64,000 nucleotides of DNA from Rhodococcus pyridinivorans (GCF_900105195.1 NZ_FNRX01000002.1:2232001-2296000); one strand, 5' to 3'. Positions 37,625 through 50,562 are shown, counted from the stretch's first letter. Program-made: numbers and translations. Notes: generated by a model not told the origin, from the letters alone.

Positions 37625-38511
37625 CTCGGGTCGGTACGACACGGGTGCACGCGTGGATGCCGTCGAGTCCGTGCGGGATCCGGTGCCTGCCGGACGGGAC
37701 GGATCGTGTGGGTCTGCCGACGGTGTGGTTGCGCATCGCGACGGTCGCGGTCGTGCTGACGGTGGTGCCGCTCCTGCTGGCAGGACGGATGATTCCCGCG
37801 GCGCGTCGGGAGAGCACGGTGCGGCGCAGTGCGCGCCTGTTGTTGTGGTGCGTAGGCATCCGTCCGACGATCGACGATCGGCGTGACCGACGGGCGCGCG
37901 CAGGGGGCGTGCTCGTCGTTGCACCGCACATCTCGTGGACGGATGTCCTCGTCCTCACCGCAGTCGCTCCCGCGGAGTTCGTCGCACGAGCGGACCTGCT
38001 CGACTGGGGCCTGCTGGGCGCGCTCGCACGCCGGATGCGTGTCATCCCCATCGAACGGGAACGACTGCGACTGCTGCCCGCCGTGATCGAGCGAGTACGC
38101 ACCCGCTTGCTGGAGGGCGGGTGCGTCGCCGTCTTCCCCGAGGGCACGACGCGATGCGGACGGTCCCACGGCGGTTTCCGCCCCGCCCTGCTGCAGGCGG
38201 CCGTGGACGCGCAGTGCCCCGTCCAGCCCGTCGGCCTGCGATACGGCGAGCGCGGGGGAGACCTCACCGCCGCGCCGGCCTTCGTCGGTGACGAGACGAT
38301 CGGTTCCTCGATCCGGCGGATGATCCGGAACCGCGGTGTCGTCGTCGAAGTCATGCTCGCTCCGCTCGAACATCCGGGTCGGGACCGGCACGATCTCGCA
38401 GCCCGATGCGCCCGCGCGGTCCGTGCCGAGCGCCCGGTCGAGGCCGTGACATTCCTGCCGGTCGGCGGCTCACCGGCCGGTGGAACGGCACGGACGGTGG
38501 ACGCCGCCTGA
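37621..38511 (+). CDS. PlsC-family 1-acylglycerol/lyso-lipid O-acyltransferase (OlsA/Rv3026c-like)
   Basis: This 296-aa membrane-associated acyltransferase has one N-terminal transmembrane segment (about residues 34-55, VWLRIATVAVVLTVVPLLLA). The catalytic HX4D motif is HISWTD, followed by the substrate-binding FPEGTTRCG and VQPVGLRYG. It could complete phosphatidic acid synthesis or, given its partner, O-acylate a lyso-ornithine-type lipid. The GTG at 37621 overlaps the upstream stop. A 58-nt gap leads to iscS. Confidence 0.88.
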   Translation: MTRVGTTRVHAWMPSSPCGIRCLPDGTDRVGLPTVWLRIATVAVVLTVVPLLLAGRMIPAARRESTVRRSARLLLWCVGIRPTIDDRRDRRARAGGVLVVAPHISWTDVLVLTAVAPAEFVARADLLDWGLLGALARRMRVIPIERERLRLLPAVIERVRTRLLEGGCVAVFPEGTTRCGRSHGGFRPALLQAAVDAQCPVQPVGLRYGERGGDLTAAPAFVGDETIGSSIRRMIRNRGVVVEVMLAPLEHPGRDRHDLAARCARAVRAERPVEAVTFLPVGGSPAGGTARTVDAA

Positions 38512-38554
38512 CGGGCGACCCCCCTGAGCGCGGCGGGCACCTGCGCCGACCCGC

Positions 38555-38560
38555 TATCCT
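38555..38560 (+). promoter_or_regulatory. Candidate -10 (TATCCT) for iscS
   Basis: TATCCT lies 9 nt before ATG 38570, and no clear ribosome-binding site is seen. The iscS transcript may be leaderless or nearly so. Confidence 0.4.
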
Positions 38561-38569
38561 GGATCGGTC

Positions 38570-39805
38570 ATGACCTCGCCCGCCGCCGGTCCCTCCGGTA
38601 CCTCCACGACCGTCTACCTCGATCACGCCGCGACGTCGCCGATGCTTCCTGCGGCCGTCGAGGCGATGACGTCGGTCCTCGCCACCGTCGGAAACGCGTC
38701 CTCCCTGCACGGATCGGGGCGCGCAGCGCGCCGGCGCGTCGAGGAGTCGCGGGAGTCGATTGCGGCCGCCCTCGGCGCCCGGCCCTCCGAGGTGATCTTC
38801 GTCTCCGGTGGCACCGAGGGCGACAATCTGGCCGTCAAGGGCATCTATTGGGGTCGCCGCGCCCAGGACCCCCGGCGTCGCCGGATCCTCGCGAGCGCGG
38901 TCGAACACCACGCCGTGCTCGACGCCGTCGAATGGCTCGTCGAGCACGAGGATGCCCAGGTGACGTGGCTGCCGGTGGACGGCTCCGGCCGCGTCGATCC
39001 CACCACGCTCCGCGAGGAACTCTCGCGCCACGCCGACGAGGTCGCCCTCGTGTCCGTGATGTGGGCGAACAACGAGGTCGGCACCGTCATGCCGATCACC
39101 GAACTCGCTGCGGTCGCCGCCGAGTTCGACGTCCCGATGCACAGCGACGCCGTGCAGGCGGTCGCGCATCTCCCAGTCGATTTCACCGCGAGCGGACTGT
39201 CGGCACTGACCCTGGCCGCTCACAAGTTCGGTGGTCCGCAGGGAGTGGGAGCGCTGCTGCTCGGCAGGCAGGTACCGTGCGTGCCGCTCGCCCACGGTGG
39301 GGGCCACGAACGCGACGTGCGGTCCGGGACGCAGGACACCGCGTCCATCGTGGCGATGGCCGCGGCGTTGCGCGAGGTCACCTCGGATCTGCCCGGCCGC
39401 ACCGCCGAACTCGCGCACCTGCGCGATCTTCTTGTCGCGGGTGTCGAGGCGGCGATCCCCGACGCGATCCTCAACGGTCCTCGCGAGGTCGGACGACTGC
39501 CCAACAACGCGCACTTCACGTTCCCCGGATGCGAAGGCGACTCGCTGCTGATGTTGCTCGACGCGGCCGGTATCGAATGCTCGACCGGTTCGGCGTGCAC
39601 CGCCGGGGTCGCGCGCGCGAGTCACGTACTCGTCGCGATGGGGGCGGACCCGATCACGGCACGCGGTTCGCTCCGATTCTCGTTGGGGCACACCACAACC
39701 CGCAGTGACATCGACAAACTGATCGAAACTCTCCCTTCCGTGGTGGACAGGGCTCGCGCCGCCGGACTGGCGAGCGCCGGTGGACGAGGAGGTGACCGGA
39801 GATGA
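38570..39805 (+). CDS. iscS: Cysteine desulfurase (NifS/IscS family)
   Basis: This 411-aa PLP enzyme takes sulfur from cysteine as a persulfide for tRNA thiolation and Fe-S assembly. Visible features are [10 protein letters not shown] at the N terminus, [26 protein letters not shown], the PLP lysine K219 in [13 protein letters not shown], and the persulfide cysteine C343 in STGSACTAG. It overlaps mnmA by 4 nt (ATGA), a pairing that suggests direct sulfur delivery to MnmA, as known for IscS and MnmA. It corresponds to M. tuberculosis Rv3025c. Confidence 0.96.
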   Translation: MTSPAAGPSGTSTTVYLDHAATSPMLPAAVEAMTSVLATVGNASSLHGSGRAARRRVEESRESIAAALGARPSEVIFVSGGTEGDNLAVKGIYWGRRAQDPRRRRILASAVEHHAVLDAVEWLVEHEDAQVTWLPVDGSGRVDPTTLREELSRHADEVALVSVMWANNEVGTVMPITELAAVAAEFDVPMHSDAVQAVAHLPVDFTASGLSALTLAAHKFGGPQGVGALLLGRQVPCVPLAHGGGHERDVRSGTQDTASIVAMAAALREVTSDLPGRTAELAHLRDLLVAGVEAAIPDAILNGPREVGRLPNNAHFTFPGCEGDSLLMLLDAAGIECSTGSACTAGVARASHVLVAMGADPITARGSLRFSLGHTTTRSDIDKLIETLPSVVDRARAAGLASAGGRGGDRR

Positions 39806-40877
39806 GGATTCTTGCGGCAATGAGCGGCGGTGTGGACTCGGCGGTCGCCGCCGCCCGCATGGTCGAGGCCGGACACGACGTCGTGGGAGTGCATCTCGCG
39901 TTGTCGGCCGCGCCGGGCACACTGCGCACCGGCTCGCGCGGATGCTGCTCGAAGGAGGACGCCGGCGATGCTCGCCGCGCCGCCGACGTGCTCGGAATTC
40001 CCTTCTACGTCTGGGATTTCGCAGACCGCTTCAAGGAGGACGTGATCGACGACTTCGTCGCGTCCTATGCCGCCGGTGAGACCCCGAACCCGTGCCTGCG
40101 TTGCAACGAGAAGATCAAGTTCTCGGCGCTGGCCGACCGTGCCGTCGCGCTCGGCTTCGACGCCGTCGCCACCGGTCACTACGCGCAGTTGAACGACGGG
40201 GTGCTGCGCCGCGCCGTCGACGCCGACAAGGACCAGTCGTACGTACTCGCCGTGCTCACCGCGCAGCAGTTGTCGCGCGCGGTGTTCCCCGTCGGCGACA
40301 CCCCCAAGAGCCGGATCCGCGAGGAGGCCGCCGAGCGCGGACTCGCGGTGGCGAACAAGCCCGACAGCCACGACATCTGCTTCATCCCGTCGGGCGACAC
40401 CCGCGCCTTCCTCGGTGCCCGGATCGGTGTGCGTCCCGGCGCCGTCGTGGACGACCGTTCGGGTGAGGTGCTCGCGCAGCACGAGGGCGTGCACGGTTTC
40501 ACCATCGGCCAGCGCAAGGGACTCGGTATCGCCGGGCCCGGACCGGACGGACGCCCCCGCTACGTCACCGCGATCGAACCGGAGAGCGGCACCGTCCGGG
40601 TCGGCAGCGCCGAACAGCTGAAGGTCGAGTCGATCCGCGCCGAGCGCGCCGTATGGACCTCCGGCACCGCTCCTGTCGGACCGATCGAGTGCGTCGTCCA
40701 GGTCCGCGCTCACGGCGGCCTGGCCCCGGCCGTCGCCGAAGCGGTGGGTCCGGGCATCGAGATCTCGCTGCGCGAACCGCTCACCGGTGTCGCCGCCGGT
40801 CAGGCCGCCGTGCTGTACCGGTCCGACGCTGCGGGCGACATCGTCCTCGGCAGCGGAACCATCGCGGCAGGGGACCG

Positions 40878-40881
<4 letters not shown>
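39802..40881 (+). CDS. mnmA: tRNA-specific 2-thiouridylase MnmA
   Basis: This 359-aa ATP-dependent enzyme forms 2-thiouridine at position 34 of Lys, Glu and Gln tRNAs. The N-terminal P-loop is [11 protein letters not shown], the first catalytic cysteine lies in [16 protein letters not shown] and the second in [21 protein letters not shown] is also diagnostic. The start overlaps iscS and the stop overlaps the next gene (GTGA), so three genes are translationally linked. The mnmA-specific length (350-370 aa) is met. Confidence 0.96.
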
Positions 40882-44049
<3,168 letters not shown>

Positions 44050-44086
44050 GACGCTCTCCGCCGGGAGGTGCCCTGCCCGCGGATTC

Positions 44087-44728
44087 TCAGGAGGCCGTTG
44101 CGGATTCCGGTTCCTCGGCGCTGCGCCTCCCGAGGAATACCGCCGCGGCGAGCAGGAAGCAGATCGCCCCGACGAACGTGCCGGTGTTGGCAAGGCTCGG
44201 GTCGAGAGTGTTTCCGTCGTCGAGGACGAACGAACCGACGGCGGAGACCCCGAAAGCGATCGACCCGAGCATGTTCAGCCACCCGCTGATCCAGTCCTTC
44301 GAGCGCGGCGCCCAATGCGAGCCCGCTCGCCAGAGGACTGCACACGCGATCGCGCTCGACACCAGAAAGCACAGGGAACCTTCGAGATTGGGGTTCCACA
44401 CCAGGTGCTTCTCACCCTTGACGGTGTGGGCGTGCAGTGCGGCTCCCGTGCTGACGTTGAACAGCAGCGTACCGATGAACTGGATCAGCGACGCGAGCCA
44501 GTCGGCGCGGATCGCCGGGCTGCCCTTGTCCGTGACGGTGGCCGGCCCACTGAGCATCAATTGGACGAATGCTGCACCCGTGAAGAACCAGGAACCCACG
44601 AAGAACGAAGTATTTGCACCGGCGGTGCCGAGAAGCGTCGCAATTCCGGGCGCCGAACCCAATGCGAACAGGGCGGCGCCGATGACGAATCCCCAGGACT
44701 GCATGCGCAATGTCGGGTGAATCAGCAT
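44087..44728 (-). CDS. Multi-spanning membrane protein of unknown function
   Basis: I do not recognise this 213-aa protein. About five or six hydrophobic segments are visible: SWGFVIGAALFALGSAPGIA, TSFFVGSWFFTGAAFVQLM, WLASLIQFIGTLLFNVSTGA, GSLCFLVSSAIACAVLWRAG, WLNMLGSIAFGVSAVGSFV and FVGAICFLLAAAVFLG. No catalytic motif stands out; the pattern resembles YrhK-type or related small integral membrane proteins, with low certainty. A second start at Met9 is possible. It diverges from the amidohydrolase across 173 nt that are clearly richer in A/T than the rest of the window. It lies at the edge of the accessory block between ligA and the ACT-domain gene. Confidence 0.75.
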   Translation of the reverse strand: MLIHPTLRMQSWGFVIGAALFALGSAPGIATLLGTAGANTSFFVGSWFFTGAAFVQLMLSGPATVTDKGSPAIRADWLASLIQFIGTLLFNVSTGAALHAHTVKGEKHLVWNPNLEGSLCFLVSSAIACAVLWRAGSHWAPRSKDWISGWLNMLGSIAFGVSAVGSFVLDDGNTLDPSLANTGTFVGAICFLLAAAVFLGRRSAEEPESATAS

Positions 44729-44888
44729 TGGCGCAGTGTAAGTCGAAGATCGGAAATTTGTGTGTTTTCAAAAGAAACTATCCGATCGAATAGGTGCAGT
44801 TCAGAACGAACTTTCGAAAAGGGTGAACGGTTGGGGTGAATTGGTTCGGGATCCTTTCGGTTGGTCGGAAGTCGTGTTCGATGCGCGT

Positions 44889-44894
44889 TAGCGT
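44889..44894 (+). promoter_or_regulatory. Candidate -10 (TAGCGT), leaderless promoter of the amidohydrolase
   Basis: TAGCGT lies 7 nt before ATG 44902, and no Shine-Dalgarno sequence is seen. It favours this start over the in-frame ATG at 44881 and GTG at 44836. Confidence 0.5.
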
Positions 44895-44901
44895 CCCAGC
44901 C

Positions 44902-46182
44902 ATGACGGAAACCGGTAAGTCCACTCAGCGCCTTCTTTTTCGTAATGTGCGAGTTTTCGACGGAGTTTCCGGAGAGCTCGTCACCGGCGACGTACTGATC
45001 GACGGAGACCGCATCGTCGCCGTATCCGAATCGCCGATCGGCGACGAACCCGGCCGCGAGACCGACGTGATCGACGGCGGCGGGCGGGTCCTCATGCCCG
45101 GCATGTCCGACGCGCACGTCCACCTCGTCGGTAACGCGAACTCCTACATCGACATGGTGATGGGCAGCGAAGCGCACATCGCGCTCAACGGCCTCGCCGA
45201 GGCCCGCAACATGCTGCTGCGCGGCTTCACCGCCGTCCGCGACATGGCCGGCGACACCGGCAGCATCAAATCGGTGATCGACCGGGGATTGTTCGACGGT
45301 CCCCGCATCTACCCGTCCCAGGCCGCGATCTCGCAGACGTCCGGGCACGGCGACTTCGGCTTCGTCTACGAATGCCCCACAGCCCTCGGTGGGGATCAGG
45401 CCCGCGCCGAACAGATCGGCTTCATGCGGGTCGCCGATGGTGAGGACCGGGTCCTCGCAGCCGTGCGCGAGCAACTCAAGAAAGGTGCATCGCAGATCAA
45501 GCTGATGGTCGGCGGCGGAGCGGCGTCCATGTACGACCCGCTGTACACCGTCCAGTTCATCGACAGAGAACTGCGTGCCGCCGTCCAGGCCGCATCCGAC
45601 TACGGCACGTACGTGGCCACCCACGTCTACAACGTCACCGGGATCCGCCGCGCGGTCGCGGCCGGGGTGAAGTCGATCGAGCACGGCCACCTCGCCGACG
45701 AGGAGACCGTCGCACTGCTCGCGGAGAAGGAGGTGTGGTTGTCGATGCAGCCCTTCGCGCTCGGCGACCACCACTATCCCGACCCGGATCGCGCGGAGAA
45801 GGACAAGCAGATCTGCACCGGCACCGACCACGTCTACGAGTGGGCGCAGAAGCACGGCGTGAAGACGGCCTGGGGAACCGACCTGCTGCTCGAGCCGCAG
45901 ATCGCGCCGCGCCAGAGCGAGATGGCCGCGCGGCTCGGCGACCACTACAACAACCTCGACGCGCTGCGGATGCTCACCTCAGGAAACGCCGAACTGTTCC
46001 GGCTCGCAGGCGAACGCGATCCCTACCGTCAGGCCCGATGGGGTGTGATCGACAAGGGCGCCTGGGCGGACGTGCTCCTCGTCGACGGCAACCCGCTCGA
46101 GGATCTGAGTCTGATCGCCGATCCAGCAAAGAACCTGTCGGTCATCGTGAAGAACGGCCACGTCGTCAAGAACAGCCTGTGA
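44902..46182 (+). CDS. Metal-dependent amidohydrolase (imidazolonepropionase/prolidase-like)
   Basis: This 426-aa enzyme belongs to the amidohydrolase superfamily. Metal ligands are visible: HVH in PGMSDAHVHLVG, the bridging lysine in IKLMVGGGA, histidines in ATHVYN and EHGHL, and the final Asp in AWGTDLLLEP. N- and C-terminal segments (VRVFDGVSGELVTGDVLIDG; GAWADVLLVDGNPLEDL) form the small beta-sandwich. The lysine-type binuclear site matches the group that includes peptidases acting on Xaa-Pro, Xaa-Lys or Xaa-Arg and other cyclic amides. The substrate is unknown. It is followed, 58 nt later, by a pseudo-ABC/YhgE pair in the same direction, perhaps one transcript. Confidence 0.9.
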   Translation: MTETGKSTQRLLFRNVRVFDGVSGELVTGDVLIDGDRIVAVSESPIGDEPGRETDVIDGGGRVLMPGMSDAHVHLVGNANSYIDMVMGSEAHIALNGLAEARNMLLRGFTAVRDMAGDTGSIKSVIDRGLFDGPRIYPSQAAISQTSGHGDFGFVYECPTALGGDQARAEQIGFMRVADGEDRVLAAVREQLKKGASQIKLMVGGGAASMYDPLYTVQFIDRELRAAVQAASDYGTYVATHVYNVTGIRRAVAAGVKSIEHGHLADEETVALLAEKEVWLSMQPFALGDHHYPDPDRAEKDKQICTGTDHVYEWAQKHGVKTAWGTDLLLEPQIAPRQSEMAARLGDHYNNLDALRMLTSGNAELFRLAGERDPYRQARWGVIDKGAWADVLLVDGNPLEDLSLIADPAKNLSVIVKNGHVVKNSL

Positions 46183-46240
46183 CCGTGGCAGCGCATCGGA
46201 CACGGCACCACACCCCACTCGCTCGGCGCAAGGACAGTCG

Positions 46241-47116
46241 GTGACTCACTACGGGCAGCGCAGCGACGCAGAGGCCTGGGACGAGTTGTCGGACGAGCAG
46301 CTCGAGGATCCCTTCGTCGTGGACGGAAACTACGGCGGAACACCGGTGGGCACAGCCGAACCGGATGATGTCGGGACTCCGCCGTACGGCGCTCCGGTCG
46401 TGCAGCGGGCAACCGCCCGGCAGACGCCGGGCACACTCGTGTCGGCGCGCGGGATCGAACTCCACGGACCCTGGGGCCATGTCTTCGGCCCCCTCGACCT
46501 GGACCTCGACGCCGGGGGAGTGACGGTTCTGGCCGTGCAGGCCGGTGCTGCGCGTACCGCGTTGCTCATGGCTCTGTGCGGTCGCATGCGACTGACCCGG
46601 GGATCGCTGACGGTTCTCGGCGAGGACAGACCGCAGAAGATCATCGCGCGGTCGGCGATTGCGTGCATGAACGAGCTCGACGAGGTACGCCCGTCGGTCA
46701 CCGTGCGCGATCTCGTCACCGAGCAGAAGCGGTGGGATTCCCCGTGGTACAAGTTCGTTCCGCGGGTCCGTGAGGACGGTATCGCCGAGATGTGCGAGGA
46801 GATCTTCGGCGACGTACCGCTGCCACCGCTCGAGGCGTTCGTCGACGACCTCCCCGAACTCCAGCAACTGCTCCTGCGGATCTCGGTTGCGAACACCCGG
46901 CGTCCGCCACTGCTGGTGGTGGGCCGGATCGATCGGATCGCCGACGACGTCGAACGTGCCACCCTGCTCGGCCGGCTCGTCGCGCTCGGTGAGAACCAGG
47001 CGGTGATCATCGGCGACGTGAACCCTGTCGACCCCGATAGCGGGGTACGGGCCGTGGTGGACATGCACGATCTGCTCGGACCTGGTGACATCGGCGTCCT
47101 GACGAAGAGGAAGTGA
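46241..47116 (+). CDS. Degenerate ABC ATPase-like protein coupled to YhgE/Pip
   Basis: This 291-aa protein has an N-terminal acidic, low-complexity stretch of about 65 residues, then an ABC ATPase-like fold (LHGPWGHVFGPLDLDLDAG; RGSLTVLGED). The nucleotide motifs are lost. The Walker A position reads VQAGAARTAL (99-108, R105 in place of Lys). The Walker B position reads LLVVGRIDR (224-232) without Asp-Glu, and the signature position reads LPELQQLLLR. It is therefore unlikely to hydrolyse ATP. The GTG at 46241 has AAGGACA upstream. It ends 3 nt before the start of the YhgE/Pip membrane protein, so the two should act together. A role as a structural or regulatory partner is inferred. Confidence 0.83.
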   Translation: MTHYGQRSDAEAWDELSDEQLEDPFVVDGNYGGTPVGTAEPDDVGTPPYGAPVVQRATARQTPGTLVSARGIELHGPWGHVFGPLDLDLDAGGVTVLAVQAGAARTALLMALCGRMRLTRGSLTVLGEDRPQKIIARSAIACMNELDEVRPSVTVRDLVTEQKRWDSPWYKFVPRVREDGIAEMCEEIFGDVPLPPLEAFVDDLPELQQLLLRISVANTRRPPLLVVGRIDRIADDVERATLLGRLVALGENQAVIIGDVNPVDPDSGVRAVVDMHDLLGPGDIGVLTKRK

Positions 47117-47119
47117 CGA

Positions 47120-49105
47120 GTGCTCGCAGGCGTCTCTCTCGGTAGCGACTCGAAGCGATACTTCCGCGGCACGATGCCGCGCATCGCGATCGCGACGATC
47201 ATTCTCATGCCGTTGCTGTACGGGGCCATGTACCTGTGGGCCTTCTGGAATCCGTTCGGTGCGGTGAACAAGATTCCCGCGGCGATCGTCAACAACGACA
47301 CCGGTCGTTCGTCGACGGGGGAACAGGTCGACGCCGGCGATCAGGTCGTGAAGTCCCTCATCGCATCCGGTCAGCTCGATCTGGCGGAGGTGTCGGAAGA
47401 GGACGCCGTCGCGGGTCTGGTCGACGGAAAGTACTACTACACCATCACGATTCCGGAGAATTTCACCGAAGCGGTCGAATCCCCCAACGGCGACAACCCG
47501 GAGAAGGCGAATCTGGTCTTCACTTTCAACGACGCGAACAACTATCTCGCGACGATCATCGGGCAGGACGCGTCCGAACAGGTGATCGGACAGGTGAACT
47601 CCACGATCGGTGCCCAAGGTGTCGGGACCGTGCTCACCGGTCTCGAGAGCGCCGGCTCGGGTCTGAAGCAGGCCGCCGACGGTGCCGGGCAACTCGCCGA
47701 CGGCATCGACACGGCCAAGAGCGGCGCGGACCAGCTCGCTTCGGGATCGCAGGAGCTCGCGACGAACATGGTCACGGCGCGAGACGGGTCGGCGCAGCTC
47801 GCTACCGGCGCGAACGAACTCGCCACCGCGATCGACGGCGTGACGGGTCCGCTGCTCAGCGCGCTCGACAGCGGTGCCCTCTCGGGTGTCGCCGGGCAGG
47901 TAGCGGAGCTGCGGGCCTCGCTCGACGCCCTCGAATCGCGGGTACCGCAGACCACGCAGTCGACGGTGAACCAGGCCGTACAGCAGGTCGTCGACATCCT
48001 GAACCGGAGCTCCGATCCGGTCGTGCAGCAGGCGATCACCGCGTTGACACCGCTGACGGCGCAACAGGCGGCCTCCGATGCCGACGCCCTACGCGCTGAG
48101 ATCATGCGTCTGCAGGCAGGCGCCGAACAACTCGAGTATCAACTCGGCAACCCGAACAGTCCGCTACAGGGAGCCCTGGCGACGTTGTCGAACGGGGGAC
48201 TGGCGGCGGACGTGAACCGACTCCGCAGCGGTGTCGACGAACTGAGCTCCGGTGCCGCCACGCTGAACTCCGGTCTCGTCCAACTCACCGACGGCAGTGT
48301 CCAGTTGGCCGACGGAGCAGGAGAGCTGTCCTCGGGCATGGTCGAGTTGCAGTCGGGTTCGCAGGAACTCGCGCAGGCCCTGAGTCAGGGCGCCACCCAG
48401 GTGCCGAACTGGACGGACGAACAACGCACCGCCACCGCCGAGACGTTGTCGACTCCGGTTGCTCTGCAACAGAACTACACGAACGAGGCACCCACCTTCG
48501 GTACCGGTTTCGCCCCGTTCTTCCTGTCGCTCGCCCTGTTCGTCGGCGGCATCATCACCTGGATGCTGCTCACCCCGTTACAGTCGCGGCCCACCGTCGC
48601 GGGACTCGGTGCCTACCGCACGGTCCTCGCGTCGTACTGGCCGGCTCTGCTGGTAGGCATCCTGCAGGTGGTCGTGATGTACACGGTCGTCCATTTCGGC
48701 GTCGGACTGGACGTGAAGCACGTCGTGGGGACGATCCTGTTCCTGATGTTGATCTCCGCAACGTATCTGGCCATGATCCAAGCGTTCAATGCGATCTTCG
48801 GCGTCGCCGTCGGTCGGGTGGTGACCTTGGCCTTCCTGATGCTGCAACTGGTCTCGGCCGGCGGTATCTACCCCGTGCCGACCACGGCGAAGCCGTTCCA
48901 GTACATCCACCCGTTCGACCCGATGACCTACACCGTCAACGGTCTGCGGCAGCTCACCGTCGCCGAGAACATCGATTCGCGATTGTGGATCGCAATCGCT
49001 GTCCTGGCCGGAATCCTGCTCGTATCGTTGACGCTGAGTGCCCTGTCGGTTCGGCGCAACCGCCGCTACACGATGGAGAGGCTGTACCCGCCGATCGAGG
49101 TGTGA
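47120..49105 (+). CDS. YhgE/Pip family membrane protein
   Basis: This 661-aa protein has one N-terminal transmembrane helix (about 19-41), an extracytoplasmic domain (IPAAIVNNDTG; YYYTITIPENFTEAV) and a long heptad-repeat region (about 175-430) with LADGID, LASGSQELA, LSSGAATLNSG and LADGAGELSSG units likely to form a coiled coil. Five C-terminal helices of the ABC-2 type follow. This is the architecture of YhgE/Pip, known as phage infection protein in Lactococcus and as the EsaA-like core in type VII-related systems. GAGGAAG lies 6 nt before GTG 47120. Its partner is the degenerate ABC-like protein immediately upstream. Function in actinobacteria is undefined; export or envelope roles are plausible. 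Confidence 0.9.
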   Translation: MLAGVSLGSDSKRYFRGTMPRIAIATIILMPLLYGAMYLWAFWNPFGAVNKIPAAIVNNDTGRSSTGEQVDAGDQVVKSLIASGQLDLAEVSEEDAVAGLVDGKYYYTITIPENFTEAVESPNGDNPEKANLVFTFNDANNYLATIIGQDASEQVIGQVNSTIGAQGVGTVLTGLESAGSGLKQAADGAGQLADGIDTAKSGADQLASGSQELATNMVTARDGSAQLATGANELATAIDGVTGPLLSALDSGALSGVAGQVAELRASLDALESRVPQTTQSTVNQAVQQVVDILNRSSDPVVQQAITALTPLTAQQAASDADALRAEIMRLQAGAEQLEYQLGNPNSPLQGALATLSNGGLAADVNRLRSGVDELSSGAATLNSGLVQLTDGSVQLADGAGELSSGMVELQSGSQELAQALSQGATQVPNWTDEQRTATAETLSTPVALQQNYTNEAPTFGTGFAPFFLSLALFVGGIITWMLLTPLQSRPTVAGLGAYRTVLASYWPALLVGILQVVVMYTVVHFGVGLDVKHVVGTILFLMLISATYLAMIQAFNAIFGVAVGRVVTLAFLMLQLVSAGGIYPVPTTAKPFQYIHPFDPMTYTVNGLRQLTVAENIDSRLWIAIAVLAGILLVSLTLSALSVRRNRRYTMERLYPPIEV

Positions 49106-49171
49106 GAGCCGCCCCGTATGTCCTGAAGTCACCGGATCGACGAGTGTTCGATGCGGGAAATGGAGGAAACC

Positions 49172-50551
49172 ATGTCAGAGTCCAATGCTCCAGCCGAGAC
49201 ACTCGCACCTGCCTTCACCGGCAGACTCGGTACCGACCCGATTCCTGCTCTGCGACTTCCCAAGTCGGAGACCGATCCGGAGGCGACGTACCAGTTCATA
49301 CACGACGAGCTGATGCTCGACGGCAGCTCGCGGCTCAACCTGGCGACCTTCGTCACCACGTGGATGGATCCGCAGGCGGGTCGTCTCATGGCCGAGACGT
49401 TCGACAAGAACATGATCGACAAGGACGAGTATCCGGCCACGGCGGAGATCGAGACCCGCTGCGTCAACATGGTCGCGGCCCTGTTCCACGCCGAGAACCT
49501 CGATCCGGCCGATCCGTCGTCGGCCACCGGCGTCTCGACGATCGGTTCGTCCGAGGCCGTCATGCTCGGCGGTCTCGCGCTCAAGTGGCGCTGGCGTGAG
49601 GCCCGTAGGGCCGCCGGCAAGGACGCGTCGAAGCCGAACCTGGTGCTCGGCAGCAACGTGCAGGTGGTGTGGGAGAAGTTCTGCCGCTACTTCGACGTCG
49701 AGCCGAAGTACCTGCCGATGGAGCCCGGCCGTTACGCCATCACCCCCGAGCAGGTCCGTGAAGCGGTCGACGAGAACACCATCGGCGTCGTCGCGATCCT
49801 CGGCACCACCTTCACCGGTGAACTCGAGCCGGTGGCGGAGATCGCCGCCGCGCTCGACGAGCTCGCGGCCTCCGGCGGTCCCGACGTCCCGTTGCACGTC
49901 GACGCCGCCTCCGGTGGCTTCGTGGTGCCCTTCCTCCATCCGGACCTCGAATGGGACTTCCGTGTGCCGCGGGTCGTGTCCATCAACGTCAGTGGTCACA
50001 AGTACGGCATGACCTATCCGGGTATCGGTTTCGTCGTCTGGCGCTCGAAGGAACATCTGCCCGAGGACCTGGTCTTCCGGGTCAACTACCTCGGTGGCGA
50101 CATGCCGACGTTCACGCTCAACTTCTCGCGTCCTGGTAACCAGGTCATCGGCCAGTACTACAACTTCATCCGGCTCGGTGTCGCCGGGTACACGCAGATC
50201 ATGGAGACCCTGCGCGACACCGCGCTCATGCTGTCGAAGCAGATCTCCGAGATCGAGAACATGGCGATCATCACGGACGGCTCCGCCATCCCGGTCATCT
50301 CCTTCGAGGTGACGGGCGACCCCGGCTTCACGGTGTTCGACATCTCCCACGAATTGCGGGCCCGCGGATTCCAGGTTCCGGCCTACACGATGCCGGCCGA
50401 CGCGGAGGACGTCGCGGTTCTGCGAATCGTGCTTCGCGAGGGGTTCAGCCGGGACATCGCCCACAAGCTCGGTGAAGACATCGCCGATGTAGTCGGATAT
50501 CTCCGCGAGGGTGTCGGTCGCGGCCACACCGACCAGGCATTCGCACACTGA
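49172..50551 (+). CDS. gadB: Glutamate decarboxylase
   Basis: This 459-aa PLP enzyme converts glutamate to GABA, consuming a proton. The PLP lysine is K277 in NVSGHKYGMTYPG, equivalent to E. coli GadB K276. NLATFVTTWMDPQAGRLM, GSSEAVMLGGLALKWRWR and DAASGGFVVPFLHPDL are characteristic. GGAGGAAAC precedes the ATG. A strong terminator follows. No GadC-type glutamate/GABA antiporter is adjacent. The gene lies 66 nt downstream of the YhgE gene and may share its transcript. Confidence 0.95.
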   Translation: MSESNAPAETLAPAFTGRLGTDPIPALRLPKSETDPEATYQFIHDELMLDGSSRLNLATFVTTWMDPQAGRLMAETFDKNMIDKDEYPATAEIETRCVNMVAALFHAENLDPADPSSATGVSTIGSSEAVMLGGLALKWRWREARRAAGKDASKPNLVLGSNVQVVWEKFCRYFDVEPKYLPMEPGRYAITPEQVREAVDENTIGVVAILGTTFTGELEPVAEIAAALDELAASGGPDVPLHVDAASGGFVVPFLHPDLEWDFRVPRVVSINVSGHKYGMTYPGIGFVVWRSKEHLPEDLVFRVNYLGGDMPTFTLNFSRPGNQVIGQYYNFIRLGVAGYTQIMETLRDTALMLSKQISEIENMAIITDGSAIPVISFEVTGDPGFTVFDISHELRARGFQVPAYTMPADAEDVAVLRIVLREGFSRDIAHKLGEDIADVVGYLREGVGRGHTDQAFAH

Positions 50552-50562
50552 ACGAAGTCGCA

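Noticed and set aside
40860..40877. Cobalamin riboswitch before the MetE-like gene or the nrd operon
   Set aside because: The MetE-like gene overlaps mnmA, leaving no leader, and the nrd leader shows no B12-box sequence; the reductase is class Ib, which is B12-independent.
44729..44901. A/T-richer gap as a possible foreign island or attachment site
   Set aside because: No repeats, integrase or tRNA are nearby; it is adequately explained as a divergent promoter region.
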